DNA of 64,000 nt from Haematococcus lacustris (GCA_030144725.1 JASKMD010000027.1:2466412-2530411); one strand, 5' to 3'; shown: positions 34,212 to 44,852, counted from the first letter of the stretch. Program-made: numbers and translations. The notes: a model not told the origin generated them from the sequence alone.

Positions 34212-35818
34212 ATGCTGACATTTTACGCTGTCCCCTCGCTGTCGCAACGAGCTGCCAATCACAGTCGAGCATTTCGCACGGGCGCAGGCAGTGGGCGCGA
34301 CCACAGCAAGGCCCTCACAACTACGCAGCGCGCGACAGGCAACGCTGAGACGCTGTGCACGCTGCATGCGCCATGGCTGAACACTCTTGGCCTGGTTGCG
34401 GACTGCGACGGCTACGCGATAACTTGCTGCGTAGAGGAGGAGGGCGAGGGCTGGGTCGTAAAACGCTCAAAGACTGGTGCTGGCTTCTCTACGCTGTTCA
34501 GGTGAGGTCCCCAGCAGCCTCAATGAAGCCAGGCCTGCATGCAAGCATGCCCTGACGGCCTTCCATGATCCTTATTAAACCGAGTTTTTCAAGTTTCCCG
34601 CCCCCCCCCCCCCCTCCCCCCCCACACGCACACCAGCCATCCTTCTTTTGGCCAGGCCAGTCATGTTTGGTCTATTTGGATGTTGTGGTGGGAGTTTGTT
34701 CCTGTGGCTTGCTACTGTGGTTTGCTAGTCTGACTTTCCTAGGTCCATACATTGTACATTGTCGCAACCTACATCCTCCCCCTCCCCCACCCCTGCCTCT
34801 TCCCCTTCGCCCACAATGCCTGTGTCGAGTTACGCCTATTGTGACACATGTCAGTTACATCTATACAACTGATGTTTATGCCAGAGGCTATGCTGGGTCG
34901 CGTTTTGATTGCAGGCTGGACAAAGATGACAAGCCCACTGCGTTTGCTGCAGACTCGGAAGGCACCATCGCCGTGGCTGAGGACAACCTCATAACTACCT
35001 ACGATTTTGAAGGGAACATGCGGGATCATGTGGCTGTGCAAGGAACCATCACTTGCATGGCGTGCCTCAGTGATGGCAGGTGAAGGGCTCAGCAATGCAC
35101 GTCACCGGTTGAACTCATTCGCTACCTCGATGACCCTTGGAGTCCCACCAACAATACCGTGTGCCAGCCATCGGTGTCATTGCCCCATCATGACAACATG
35201 GCATCGTTGGCGGAGCTGCAGCACACATACCCATTTTCCATTGTATCCTAAACCCATTCATGACTCTTGCGCTCGTTGGTGTGATATTGCAAAAACAGCA
35301 TGATGTCTTTTCTTGCCTGCAGGTTAATCTTCATTGCAGATGATACCATGTACATGGCCAATCTACGCGCGGAAATTGAGGATGATTTTGTCATGATTTT
35401 TGTCGCAAAGCAGTTGGTGAGCCATGTGAAGCCCTCTGGTGGTCTGGCCCTGTTCCCTGCAGCAAAGAAGCTGCTGTTCATCAGCTCCCGCAACAGCCTG
35501 TGTCAGCTGGACATCGAGTCCAAGGAGAGCCGGGTCATCACTGAAAGCATGGAAGCTGGCCGCCTGTGCAGCGGCACGGAGAAATCAGCGCTCTTCATAT
35601 CGCCTGCGTGGCCTGCTGAGGACATCTACTACTACACGCCCTGCTCCATGGAAGGGGTATTGGATTTAGAACGAAAAAACATGCTTCCAGCAACCACCAC
35701 TGACTGCTGCGTGAACAGCCAGGGTGGCCTGCTGTTGTTGGATCAGCCGGGCAGAGGCAAGCTGGCACGCTTGTGTCTTCTGCGGGGACTGCTGCCCTGC
35801 TCAGAGGCCGCAGCCTGA
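34212..35818 (+). CDS. Tandem family copy 1: putative beta-propeller-like protein
   Basis: Family not recognised. Three exons, 34212-34501, 34915-35079 and 35323-35818, joined by two phase-2 introns (ag|g junctions), give 316 residues. The ATG is the position conserved across all copies (atgctS). Exon 1 encodes about 97 residues ending in a blade-like strand (CCVEEEGEGWVVKRS). Exon 2 is a single blade-sized unit (KPTAFAADSEGTIAVAED ... CMACLSDGR). Exon 3 begins LIFIADDTMY and carries GGLALFPAAKKLLFIS, CQLDIESKE, LCSGTEKSALFIS, CSMEG, CCVNSQGGLLLLDQ and ends at a LLRGLLP motif. Alternating hydrophobic beta strands with a small-residue turn every 40-50 residues suggest a propeller fold (inference). 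No signal peptide or membrane segment. A C14 homopolymer lies in intron 1 (about 34600). Copy 1 and copy 2 are almost identical from GGLALF to well past the stop. Confidence 0.75.
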
Positions 35819-36242
35819 CCCGGTGACACTCACCTGGTACACGAATGACTCGTGGTGGCGATGTGTGTGGTAGGCAGTGAGGGGAGGGTAGTCACATGGT
35901 GAGGTTGATCCAATGGCCTCCTAGCTAGTTTAGCTTTAGTGATCCAATGGCCTTGTTACAGTTGCAGGTTCAATTACAGTTGCAGGTTCAGTTATCGTCA
36001 GCCAATGATTGGCCCACACTGCTGCTAGTCAAACAGGTTGACCAATTGCGAGTTGCCAAAAGCAAGTCAACCGCAGTGGCCTGCCACTGGCTGCCCAGTT
36101 TGGTCCCTAGCAGCTCCATCAGGCGCTCCATGACCTGCCAGACCCCCGCCCTGGCCCTGCCTGACGCTTACGAGTGGTCGGCAGCACTCGCAGCACCACA
36201 TCAAGTCCTGCACGCGAATGTCATTCCGCTGGCCTCATGATT
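35819..36242. other. 3' flank of copy 1, shared with copy 2
   Basis: The first roughly 110 bases after the stop (gacccggtgacactcacctg ...) are essentially identical to 39705-39815 after copy 2. Segment 36131-36220 (tgacctgccagacc ... gtcctgcacgc) is repeated with changes at about 41889-41965, upstream of copy 3. No gene seen. Confidence 0.6.
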
Positions 36243-37562
36243 CGCCCCGCCCCGCCCCGCCCCGCCCCGCCCCGCCCCGCCCCGCCCCGCCCCGCCCCGC
36301 CCCGCCCCGCCCCGCCCCGCCCCGCCCCGCCCCGCCCCGCCCCGCCCCGCCCCGCCCCGCCCCGCCCCGCCCCGCCCCGCCCCGCCCCGCCCCGCCCCGC
36401 CCCGCCCCGCCCCGCCCCGCCCCGCCCCGCCCCGCCCCGCCCCGCCCCGCCCCGCCCCGCCCCGCCCCGCCCCGCCCCGCCCCGCCCCGCCCCGCCCCGC
36501 CCCGCCCCGCCCCGCCCCGCCCCGCCCCGCCCCGCCCCGCCCCGCCCCGCCCCGCCCCGCCCCGCCCCGCCCCGCCCCGCCCCGCCCCGCCCCGCCCCGC
36601 CCCGCCCCGCCCCGCCCCGCCCCGCCCCGCCCCGCCCCGCCCCGCCCCGCCCCGCCCCGCCCCGCCCCGCCCCGCCCCGCCCCGCCCCGCCCCGCCCCGC
36701 CCCGCCCCGCCCCGCCCCGCCCCGCCCCGCCCCGCCCCGCCCCGCCCCGCCCCGCCCCGCCCCGCCCCGCCCCGCCCCGCCCCGCCCCGCCCCGCCCCGC
36801 CCCGCCCCGCCCCGCCCCGCCCCGCCCCGCCCCGCCCCGCCCCGCCCCGCCCCGCCCCGCCCCGCCCCGCCCCGCCCCGCCCCGCCCCGCCCCGCCCCGC
36901 CCCGCCCCGCCCCGCCCCGCCCCGCCCCGCCCCGCCCCGCCCCGCCCCGCCCCGCCCCGCCCCGCCCCGCCCCGCCCCGCCCCGCCCCGCCCCGCCCCGC
37001 CCCGCCCCGCCCCGCCCCGCCCCGCCCCGCCCCGCCCCGCCCCGCCCCGCCCCGCCCCGCCCCGCCCCGCCCCGCCCCGCCCCGCCCCGCCCCGCCCCGC
37101 CCCGCCCCGCCCCGCCCCGCCCCGCCCCGCCCCGCCCCGCCCCGCCCCGCCCCGCCCCGCCCCGCCCCGCCCCGCCCCGCCCCGCCCCGCCCCGCCCCGC
37201 CCCGCCCCGCCCCGCCCCGCCCCGCCCCGCCCCGCCCCGCCCCGCCCCGCCCCGCCCCGCCCCGCCCCGCCCCGCCCCGCCCCGCCCCGCCCCGCCCCGC
37301 CCCGCCCCGCCCCGCCCCGCCCCGCCCCGCCCCGCCCCGCCCCGCCCCGCCCCGCCCCGCCCCGCCCCGCCCCGCCCCGCCCCGCCCCGCCCCGCCCCGC
37401 CCCGCCCCGCCCCGCCCCGCCCCGCCCCGCCCCGCCCCGCCCCGCCCCGCCCCGCCCCGCCCCGCCCCGCCCCGCCCCGCCCCGCCCCGCCCCGCCCCGC
37501 CCCGCCCCGCCCCGCCCCGCCCCGCCCCGCCCCGCCCCGCCCCGCCCCGCCCCGCCCCGCCC
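36243..37562. repeat. Uninterrupted (CCCGC)264 pentanucleotide array
   Basis: 1,320 bases of perfect 5-bp repeat with no substitution visible in any of the 60-base rows. Because the period is 5, every forward frame reads the same cyclic pentapeptide (Pro-Ala-Pro-Pro-Arg) and every reverse frame reads Gly-Arg-Gly-Gly-Ala, so long open frames exist on both strands by arithmetic alone. The G-rich strand (GGGCG)n has quadruplex-forming potential and the C-rich strand i-motif potential (known behaviour of such repeats). The array lies directly downstream of copy 1's 3' flank. The exact length may be an assembly estimate. Confidence 0.97.
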
Positions 37563-37580
37563 TGGTGGGCAGTCCTCTGG

Positions 37581-37651
37581 TCTTTTACCTTTGGAGGTTG
37601 GCTTGTATCCACCCGAGCCCTACCTCCTTAGTGTAACAACTACTACTACTG
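37581..37651 (+). repeat. 71-bp perfect inverted repeat, left arm
   Basis: Begins 18 bases beyond the end of the CCCGC array (tcttttacctttggaggttg ...) and ends in a TACTACTACT tract. Its exact reverse complement is at 58775-58845, inside the long intron of the starch synthase gene. A conserved 71-bp match with no mismatch implies a recent common origin, either a dispersed element end or a DNA repair insertion. Confidence 0.9.
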
Positions 37652-38251
37652 CTGCCTGTCAAGCACAGCCCGAGCCAGTGCTGTCACCTGCCACTGATCA
37701 CCCATACCATCAGGCCCTGACACTGAGCACCATGCTAAGCGCCAAGATCATAGCAGCAGGTGCTGACAATAAGAGCCGCTAAACCAGTCAAGGTAAAGGG
37801 GGTGGGCTTAATGCTGGGTGCTGCAACTGCGAAGTGCCGCAACTGCAACTGAATAGGACACCCGGTTCGTATGTACGGATGACGGATCGCCGCGTGTCAG
37901 CGTCACATGTTGCTTCCGTCCCTGTACCCCACCTGCCTCCTCAACATCACTTTCGGCACTAAGGGAGGTCATGTAGGTCCTGCTGGTGGGCTGTCAGGCG
38001 CTGTCTGCCACAAGCAAGTAGTGCCAGCAAGGATTGGGCCGCGCAAAGCCATCACGGCGTCCAAGCAGGCCCGGCGAAGGCCGCCCTCTGCCCGCGCTTC
38101 CCGACACTTGCCTGCGAGGTTACTACGCGACGTCGCTTCCAACCCGGTGCCAGCTGTCGCTGTTTCACGGAGCCGCTTCACGGAGTGGCATCACTCGCTG
38201 GGGAGGATAGGCAGCCTGTCGCTCGCGCTCTCGTGTTGCGAAGTCGAGACA
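37652..38251. promoter_or_regulatory. 5' region of family copy 2
   Basis: Shares blocks with the regions upstream of copies 1 and 6 and with the relic region near 52000: gtcaggcgctgYctgcc, tctgcccgcgcttcc-gacac, cgcgacgtc, ggtgcca-ctgtcgctgtttc. The TTTCACGG box with a second TTCACGG is at 38161-38183, about 70-90 bases before the ATG. Upstream of this (37652-37900) nothing recognised. Confidence 0.5.
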
Positions 38252-39704
38252 ATGCTGGCCGCTAATGCCGCCTCCTCGCTGCTGCGACGAGCTTCCAATC
38301 ACAGGGCAGCACGTCGCAAGGGCGCAGGCAGTGACTACAGGCGCGACCACAGCCGGGCCCTAACAACGACACAGCGCGCGACAGGCAACGCTGAGACGCT
38401 ATGCACGCTGCACGCGCCATTGCTGAACACTCTTGGCCTGGTTGCGGACTGCGACGGCTACGCGATAACGTGCTGCGTAGAGGAGGAGAGCAAGGGCTGG
38501 GCCCTGAAACGCTCAAAAACTGGTGCTGGCTTCGCAACGATGTTCAGGTGAGGTCCCCAACAGCCTCGATGGAGCCAGGTCTGTAAGCAAGTTGCAATGG
38601 TCCTCCCCTCCACCCCCTTCTTTTGGCCAGGCTAGTCCTGTTGCAGACTAACGTGGTGGGAGTTTGTTCCTGTGGCTTTCTTCTCCCCTTCGCCCCTTCT
38701 CCCCAGATCTCTGTTTTGGACAGTGTGCCTAGTGTGGCATGTGTCAGCCACATATGTCACGACTGCTGCTTATGTCACAGGCTATGCTTGCTCCCGTTTT
38801 GCTTGCAGGTTTGACAGTGTCGACAACTTCAAGCCCTCTGCGTTTGCTGCAGACCCAAAAGGCACCATTGCGGTGGCTGATCGTGGCTCCATACTTATCT
38901 TCGATGATGAAGGGAACATGCAGGGTTTCGTGCCTGTGGAAGGAAGCGTTGATTGCATGGCGTGCCTCAATGATGGGAGGTGAAGGGCTCAGCAATGCAG
39001 CTCGATGATTGCACTCCCTCTATGGCCCAGGCCCAGGCTCTGGACCTTGTGCTCATGGCTGTTAGAACTGGTCAATATGATTTGACAGCCAACCGCATCA
39101 TTGGCTTCAATATCACAGTTGGCGATGCCCCAGCACACATACCCACCATCGCATTGGGTCGTCATGCGTTCGTGGGTGTAATATTGCTTGAACAAGGAAT
39201 GTGCCTTTTGTCGCTTGCAGGTTGATCTTCATTGCAGATGATACCATGTACAAGATGAATCTGCGAGTGGCAATCGAGGATGATTTTATCATGGAGGAGC
39301 TGATGAGCCATGTGAAGCCCTCTGGTGGTCTGGCCCTGTTCCCTGCAGCAAAGAAGCTGCTGTTCATTAGCTCCCGCAACAGCCTGTGTCAGCTGGACAT
39401 CGAGTCCAAGGAGAGCCGGGTCATCACTGAAAGCATGGAAGCTGGCCGCCTGTGCAGCGGCACGGAGAAATCAGCGCTCTTCATATCGCCTGCGTGGCCT
39501 GCTGAGGACATCTACTACTACACGCCCTGCTCCATGGAAGGGGTATTGGATTTAGAACGAAAAACCATGCTTCCAGCAACCACCACTGACTGCTGCGTGA
39601 ACAGCCAGGGTGGCCTGCTGTTGTTGGATCAGCCGGGCAGAGGCAAGCTGGCACGCTTGTGTCTTCTGCGGGGACTGCTGCCCTGCTCAGAGGTCGCAGC
39701 CTGA
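38252..39704 (+). CDS. Tandem family copy 2: putative beta-propeller-like protein
   Basis: Exons 38252-38547, 38809-38979 and 39221-39704 with phase-2 introns give 316 residues, the same length as copy 1. The ATG chosen is the one homologous to the other copies. The same frame is open upstream to an ATG at 37907, but that sequence corresponds to promoter DNA in the other copies. Exon 2 encodes KPSAFAADPKGTIAVADRGS ... CMACLNDGR. Exon 3 begins LIFIADDTMYKMNLR and from MSHVKPSGGLALFPAAKKLL onward is nearly residue-for-residue copy 1. The near identity continues about 110 bases into the 3' UTR, whereas exons 1 and 2 and the introns are clearly diverged. Function unknown; appears intact. Confidence 0.75.
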
Positions 39705-40601
39705 CCCGGTGACACTCACCTGGTACACGAATGACTCGTGGTGGCGATGTGTGTGGTAGGCAGTGAGGGGAGGGTAGTCACATGGTGAGGTTGATCCAAT
39801 GGCCCTCCATCTAGTTTAGCTTCAGTTACAGTTGCAGATTCAATTACAGTCAGCCAATGATTGACCCACACTGGTGTGAGTCGAGCAAGTCGACCCAGTG
39901 GAAGTCAGGATGTCCCAACATGGGGTTGGTAATCTTCAAGCAATTACTCTTTCAATACTGCACCATTTTCGATAGCGTTTGTCACATTGGCAGCGAATTA
40001 GTGTGCGTCTACTGGCAAGCGGCGCGTTAACTCTTGCGAGTGAGGCCATGCCGGCGCAAGCGATCGCGGACACATCTCAGCTGCTCCCTGTCGCTTGTTC
40101 TAGTGGTGAGTAGCGGCATCAGTGGTTGAACTGCGCCTGCTATCGAGCCAGAAGTACAATCAATGTTTAGCCCGCCAGGCTCGCTCCGCGAACCTTTCAT
40201 TGGTGCAGGCGTTGTCGGAGGACCGTCGTTGACACGCGACATTGCAGCGAGGTGCGAAAATGTTCGTTTCTCTCTAGCCGGCCATACAGAAAAAGGGACC
40301 CCCTTGCACAAACCGGCGTATTGTGAACCGACCACTGTGACTTTCCAAAATTTGCCGTGTCAACTTTGTTCCTAACCCAACGAAGCAGCTGTTGGAGAAG
40401 AAAGCAAAGCATTCCATCAACCAGGCTAATGGCGTGACCTAACTTTGCCTTGCAGTGCTGACCCGGAACCCTTGCAGCCCGCCCCACCCCATCCCAGCCC
40501 CTCCCACCCCCTCCCAGCCCCAGCCCCAGCCCCGCCCTCCCACCCCCTCCCAGCCCCTCCCAGCACCAGCCTAGAAGCACAGCTGCGCGAGTGCCTCCCC
40601 T
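39705..40601. other. Intergenic between copy 2 and the coiled-coil ORF
   Basis: Starts with the 3' flank shared with copy 1. From about 40440 to 40575 there is a CCCAGCCCC-rich simple tract. The segment 40230-40380 is less GC-rich and may be part of the mobile sequence carrying the following ORF, but I find no terminal repeats. A 147-codon reverse frame here is explained by the simple tract. Confidence 0.35.
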
Positions 40602-41390
40602 ATGGTTCGCAGTCGGCGGCGTGCTAAATACGTAGCCCAAATAGTATCACCAAGGGCTGCTCATTTGCACAGTCCCAATGGCTTGACAGCCACAGCAAGG
40701 AAGGCTGAGGCTATCGCTAAGGAGGTGTAGGCCGAGAATGCGTTGCTGGTGACCGAGGCCCTGTTGCAACTGGCTGTTGAGGAGGTCCTTGATGCCAGGG
40801 TGCACGACCTAGAGGAAACGCTCCAGCACAAGCAGGCAGCACAACGGCAGCTGAGGTTGGAGGATGAGTGCTGTGCAGTAGCTGTGAAGTACCGGCATGT
40901 TGAGTTGTACCGGCATGTTCAAGCTGTGCAGACCAGCCTGTCACAGACGTGGACCAACAGCTCTCAACTCCTGTCAGACATGCAAGGCCAGCTGCAACAC
41001 TTGGTGCCAGCTCAGCAGCGACAGCAACAGGAGCATCAGCTGCTCACGTACCTGCAGGTGCATTGCCGGGCCATGTCAAGCTACTACGAACAGCACGTCC
41101 GGATACAGAATGCCTCTGACCTGCCCCCCCCTCCTGCTGCACCCCCCTGGCAGCAGCAGGCAGCTGGTGCTGGTGCCGCCTCTGACCTGCCCCCCCCTCC
41201 TGCTGCACCCCCCTGGCAGCAGCAGGCAGCTGGTGCTGGTGCTGCCCCTGGGCTGCCCACCCCTCCAGCTGAGCAGCAGGGGGTCAGGGCGGAGCTGGAC
41301 ACAAGCTTGACACGCAAGCGGAGGGCGGGCGGGAGGGATCGGACCCAACATGTCGAGCCAGGTAACGTAGCAATGGCCTACACACCTTGA
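40602..41390 (+). pseudogene. Coiled-coil ORF interrupted by one in-frame TAG
   Basis: From ATG 40602 (MVRSRRRAKYVAQIV...) the frame runs 262 codons to TGA at 41388 with a single TAG at 40728-40730, after residue 42. The sequence on both sides of the TAG reads as one continuous amphipathic helix (TARKAEAIAKEV / AENALLVTEALLQLAVEEV), followed by long Gln/Leu-rich coiled coil (HDLEETLQHKQAAQRQLRLE ... TYLQVHCRAMSSYYEQHVR). Then comes a duplicated 22-residue unit (SDLPPPPAAPPWQQQAAGAG + AA, twice plus a partial third) and a basic tail with TRKRRAGGRDR. The lysine/arginine ends and isolated position suggest a mobile-element accessory protein (inference). Alternatives are a pseudogene by point mutation, or translation starting after the stop at an internal codon; I see no in-frame ATG soon after it. 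Confidence 0.5.
41108..41270 (+). repeat. 66-bp in-frame coding duplication
   Basis: Two near-identical 66-bp units (ctctgacctgcccccccctc ... gctggtgccgc) encode the proline/glutamine unit twice in the coiled-coil ORF, followed by a shortened third copy. Confidence 0.8.
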
Positions 41391-42230
41391 GTGGCCTTAC
41401 CGAGTGGCCAGGTAGTAGGTACTACTCACGAAGCGGTCAAGCAATGCAGCAGCCTTGTATACTTCCGAGCATGGGTGGAGGGGCGTCGTTACATCGGTTT
41501 GGCGTGCCATGTGCATTGTTTTGACTGCGGCGACTGTCCCTTGCAGAGGCTACTGGGCCACGCCGGTCGCGGCGGTCGGTCGCGGCGAGGCCCGCATGAG
41601 CAAAACTGGCATGAATTTGAATGTCAAGATTTGAGCCGCCATAGCACTCAGCACAGTGCAGAGTATTTCATGATACAAGCTGCACCGCATAGCTATCAAA
41701 GTCCTCTATCCAGGGATGTGCGAAACATAAATAGAATCCACGTGGCTGAGACGCGGCGTCGTTTTGACCACCAGGGGTCGGTTTCCTATCATTTCCTGTC
41801 ATTTTTTGTTAGTTGGGGTCGCCTGAGTGGAAGTCGACGAAGTGCCAAACGACCGACCACTTTACACACTGACATGCCAAAGGCGCTCCACGACCTGTCA
41901 GACCCCGCCCTGGCCCTGCCTAACGCTTATGGGTGGCCAGTAGCACCTGCAGTCCTGCACGCTTCATGCTTGCGAAGGCTGCTGCCTGCCTTAACCTGCC
42001 TGGTATGGTGGGCAATCACAAGCCTGGCCACAAAGCCGGACTGCGTGGCTGCCTGTACCGCGCCTGCTAAGCCCACCCAGCACCAGCCCACCCAGCGCCT
42101 GACTGACAGCCATTAGCACCCAGGTAATTGTCTGCAGCAGCACCATCCCTCCCAAACAGGCAAGGACCCTTACATACCATAGCGGCACCTATCAGCAGCC
42201 TATTGCTGTTGCTCGGCAAGCTTTCCTCTG
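41391..42230. other. Intergenic upstream of copy 3
   Basis: An open frame of 241 codons starting from a non-ATG codon fills most of this stretch, but its composition is not protein-like and part of it (41889-41965) is the dispersed repeat also found at 36131-36220. No gene called. Confidence 0.4.
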
Positions 42231-42310
42231 GCTTTCCTTGCAGGCTTGACTTTGAGCCCACTGCATTTGCTGTGGCCTCGAGCGGCAGCGTAGTTGAACA
42301 GACCATCCCC
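42231..42310 (+). pseudogene. Relic of a family exon 2 upstream of copy 3
   Basis: The string tttccttgcag|gcttgac followed by a frame reading LDFEPTAFAVASSGS matches the acceptor and first 15 residues of exon 2 of copies 3, 4 and 5. After about 60 bases the similarity stops and the sequence runs into the promoter of copy 3 (the TTTCACGG boxes at 42368-42400). It is therefore a truncated leftover from an additional copy or an unequal crossover junction. Confidence 0.6.
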
Positions 42311-42360
42311 GACCGCGACGGTTCTGACGCTCCCCTGCGTGGCAAGCGCCCCGGTGCAAT

Positions 42361-42400
42361 CTGTCTTTTTTCACGGGGCGGGGTGTCCTTTTTCACGGGG
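42361..42400 (+). promoter_or_regulatory. Conserved TTTCACGG box, copy 3
   Basis: Two copies of tTTTTCACGGGG 24 bases apart, ending about 45 bases before the ATG at 42443. Equivalent boxes precede copy 2 (38161-38183), copy 4 (46641-46680), copy 6 (53261-53282) and a relic (52063-52085), with a weaker TTTTTCATGGGG at copy 5 (about 49300-49313). Conservation amid diverged sequence suggests a promoter element; the binding factor is unknown. Confidence 0.45.
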
Positions 42401-42442
42401 AGGCAATAGCCGCTCGCGCTGTCCTGAAGCGTAGTCGTGACA

Positions 42443-43954
42443 ATGCTCGCCGTGCAATCCGCCCAGCGACGAGCTTGCACTCACAGCGCTGTACCTCGAA
42501 AGGGTGCAGGTACTGGGCGAGACCACAGCAAGGCCCTCACAACGACACTGCGTGCGACAGGCAGCCCTGAGACGCTGTGCACGCTGCACGCGCCGCTGCT
42601 CAATAGTCGCGGCCTGGTCGCGGACTGCGGCGGCTACGCGGTGACATGCTGCGTGGAAGAGGAGGGCGAGGGCTGGGTCGTGAAGCGTTCCAAGACTGGC
42701 GCAGGCTTCGCGACGCTGTTTGGGTGGGATCTATAGCAACCCGATGACCACAAGCCAATCACATAGGTTTCACTCATGGCTTTTGCGCTGGCTTTCCTTG
42801 CAGGCTTGACTTTGAGCCCACTGCGTTTGCTGTGGCCTCCAGTGGCAGAACTTTAGCAGCTGCTTCTGGCTATATAAAACTTTTAGAAGAAGGGACGGCA
42901 GTCACGGTACCAGGGCTAGACACCTCTGGTTACCTGGAATGCTATGACAAACAGTGAGCAACCCAGCAGAAATGCTAGGTGTGGGCAGATGGATGTCTGA
43001 AATGTGCGGGAAGTGCAGCGACAAGTGATTGGCGATATGATCCTTACTGCAGCCAAGAACATGCATGTCTACAGACGTGCCAGTTGCCATAATGCTTGTC
43101 CTGGAGCCTGCCTGTCCTGACTCGTGTCCACTACTGCTGTGTTGCTTGCTTTCGTTCTGATCGAAGGTTTGACTTTGACGCCTCTGCGTCTGCGTCTGCT
43201 ACAGACCCAAAAGGCATCATCATGGTGGCTGGCGATGGCCACATACATGTCTTTGATTGTGACGGGGGCCTGCAGCATACAGTGGCTGTACCAGGGCAAG
43301 GAAGCGTCGCTTGCATGGCGTGCGATGATGGCAGGTAAAGGGCTCAGCAAAGCGGCTCAATGACTGCACTCATCCACTACCCCTTGGAGTGCCCATTGGT
43401 CACACCAACAATACACCATTAACGTCATTGCCCATGCGCTCGTGGGGTGTGATGCTTATTGGACAGCAATGATGTCTTTTGTTCCTTGCAGATTGCTCTT
43501 CATCGCGGACAACACCATGTACATGATTAATCTACGCGTGGCAGCTATGCACAAAGCTAGAGCGGAGGTGCTGGTGCGCCACGTGAAGCCCTCCGGAGGT
43601 TTGGCCCTGTTCCCTGCAGCCAACAAGCTGTTCTTCATCAGCTTACGCAACAGCCTGTGTGAGCTGGACATGGAGTCTAAGGAGTGCCGGGTCATCACTG
43701 AAGGCATGAGCACAGCTGGCCGCCTGTGCAGTGGCACGGAGAAGTCAGCGCTCCTCATATCGCCCACACCATCTGCCTCTATGAGCGTGATGCCCTGCTC
43801 ACTGAGCGGGAGCATGAGCATATACGCCAGCCCACAGCTGTCAGCCCTCAGCGCTGACTTCTGTGTAAACAGCTGTGGCGATGTACTTTTCTTTACACCA
43901 TCATTAGACAGCCTTGCAAACTTGCGCAGGCTGACAGGACTGCTTCCCATTTAG
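42443..43954 (+). CDS. Tandem family copy 3: putative beta-propeller-like protein, four exons
   Basis: Exons 42443-42723, 42804-42953, 43167-43334 and 43492-43954, all joined by phase-2 introns, give 353 residues. Compared with copies 1 and 2 there is one extra blade exon. Exon 2 reads LDFEPTAFAVASSGRTLAAA ... DTSGYLECYDK, and exon 3 reads FDFDASASASATDPKGIIMV ... CMACDDGR, the counterpart of exon 2 in copies 1 and 2. Exon 4 keeps LLFIADNTMY, GGLALFPAANKLFFIS, CELDMESKECRVITEG, LCSGTEKSALLIS, CSLSGS and DFCVNSCGDVLFF, ending LTGLLPI. No lesion seen. The extra exon fits insertion of a whole 50-residue repeat between phase-matched introns. Function unknown. Confidence 0.75.
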
Positions 43955-44852
43955 CAAGCTGTTGGGTGACCTGGCTATTGTCAGCAGCTCACATACCTGT
44001 TGTGCATGTAGGTGCCCAGTATCCCACGACACCTTCACCCCTTACGCCCTGGTCGAACCTTTTAAGGGGTGCTGGCTGCGATTGAGCGGTTGCAGGGAAG
44101 GGGCGAGCGATGTGGCATGGCATGTGGTATGGCGATAGTGGACTTGGTTGCTCTGCAAGGGTGCACCGCAGCGGATGAGCGTGGCGGAGCGTGCCACAGC
44201 TTACTCGCTGGATAGCAGCCAAGTAGCTACACCCTCTCAAGGCTTGGAGCTGCCTACCACTAGATGGTAGTGGATAAGTTGTGGAGTCGGCAAAATGCCC
44301 CCCTTACCTGCCTACACCCCACCACGAGTTCAGCTCCCAAGTGCGGCACATCGCTCGACCGGGACACCAGTCTGCTGGACACTGCATAGGCCGGATCCAC
44401 TTCGCTGCATTCACTGGGTCCAGCAGAGTTGGCCGGTCCGCGCTTAAAGTGCGAACCCTGGCCCTGCCTGCGCTACGTTGGCAACCGGGGGCGCTGCCTT
44501 GGGGGACGAGGATTATATGAGCGTAAGCAACCATACCTTCTGAAGGAGTGCCTGTGGGGGGGGGCGCTTGGAGCTTGGAGCAGTGTGGAGCAGTAGTGTG
44601 GACAAGCTGGTGTGATAGGGGATATGTTGTTGATGGTGGGGTTGGCTATCTGCCCCCCTTACATGCTTTCACCCCAGCACTCGTTCAGCTCCCAAGTGCA
44701 GCATATTTGCAGCAGTTTAGTTTGCCGGAGAGTGCGCAGGGAGGATGCACGTCGCTGCAGGACCACGCCACAAGTGCAAAACCAGGCCCTGCCTGCATTG
44801 GCGTTGGCGGGGGGGTGCTCGGTCCTGGTGACGAGGAGTATAAGCTAAGTAG
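43955..44852. repeat. Intergenic with two copies of a dispersed ~220-bp repeat
   Basis: 43955-44060 is the family 3' flank (gctgttgggtgac, ccttcaccccttacgccctg), shared with copies 4 and 5. Segments about 44285-44525 and 44640-44850 are related to each other and to about 48945-49160: g-tggggt--gc-atctgcc--cc-acctgc, cag-tcccaagtg-gcacat, ccctggccctgcctgcgct, gacgagga-tata. No coding potential recognised. Confidence 0.55.

Noticed and set aside
36174..37636. Open frames of 463-485 codons on both strands (Pro-Ala-Pro-Pro-Arg / Gly-Arg-Gly-Gly-Ala polymers)
   Set aside because: They are an arithmetic consequence of a stop-free 5-bp repeat and have no independent coding evidence.
40197..40640. 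147-codon reverse-strand frame near 40.4 kb
   Set aside because: Half of it is the complement of a CCCAGCCCC simple tract and no splice or start context supports it.
41391..42116. 241-codon open frame after the coiled-coil ORF
   Set aside because: No ATG start, mixed composition, and it overlaps a non-coding dispersed repeat shared with 36131-36220.
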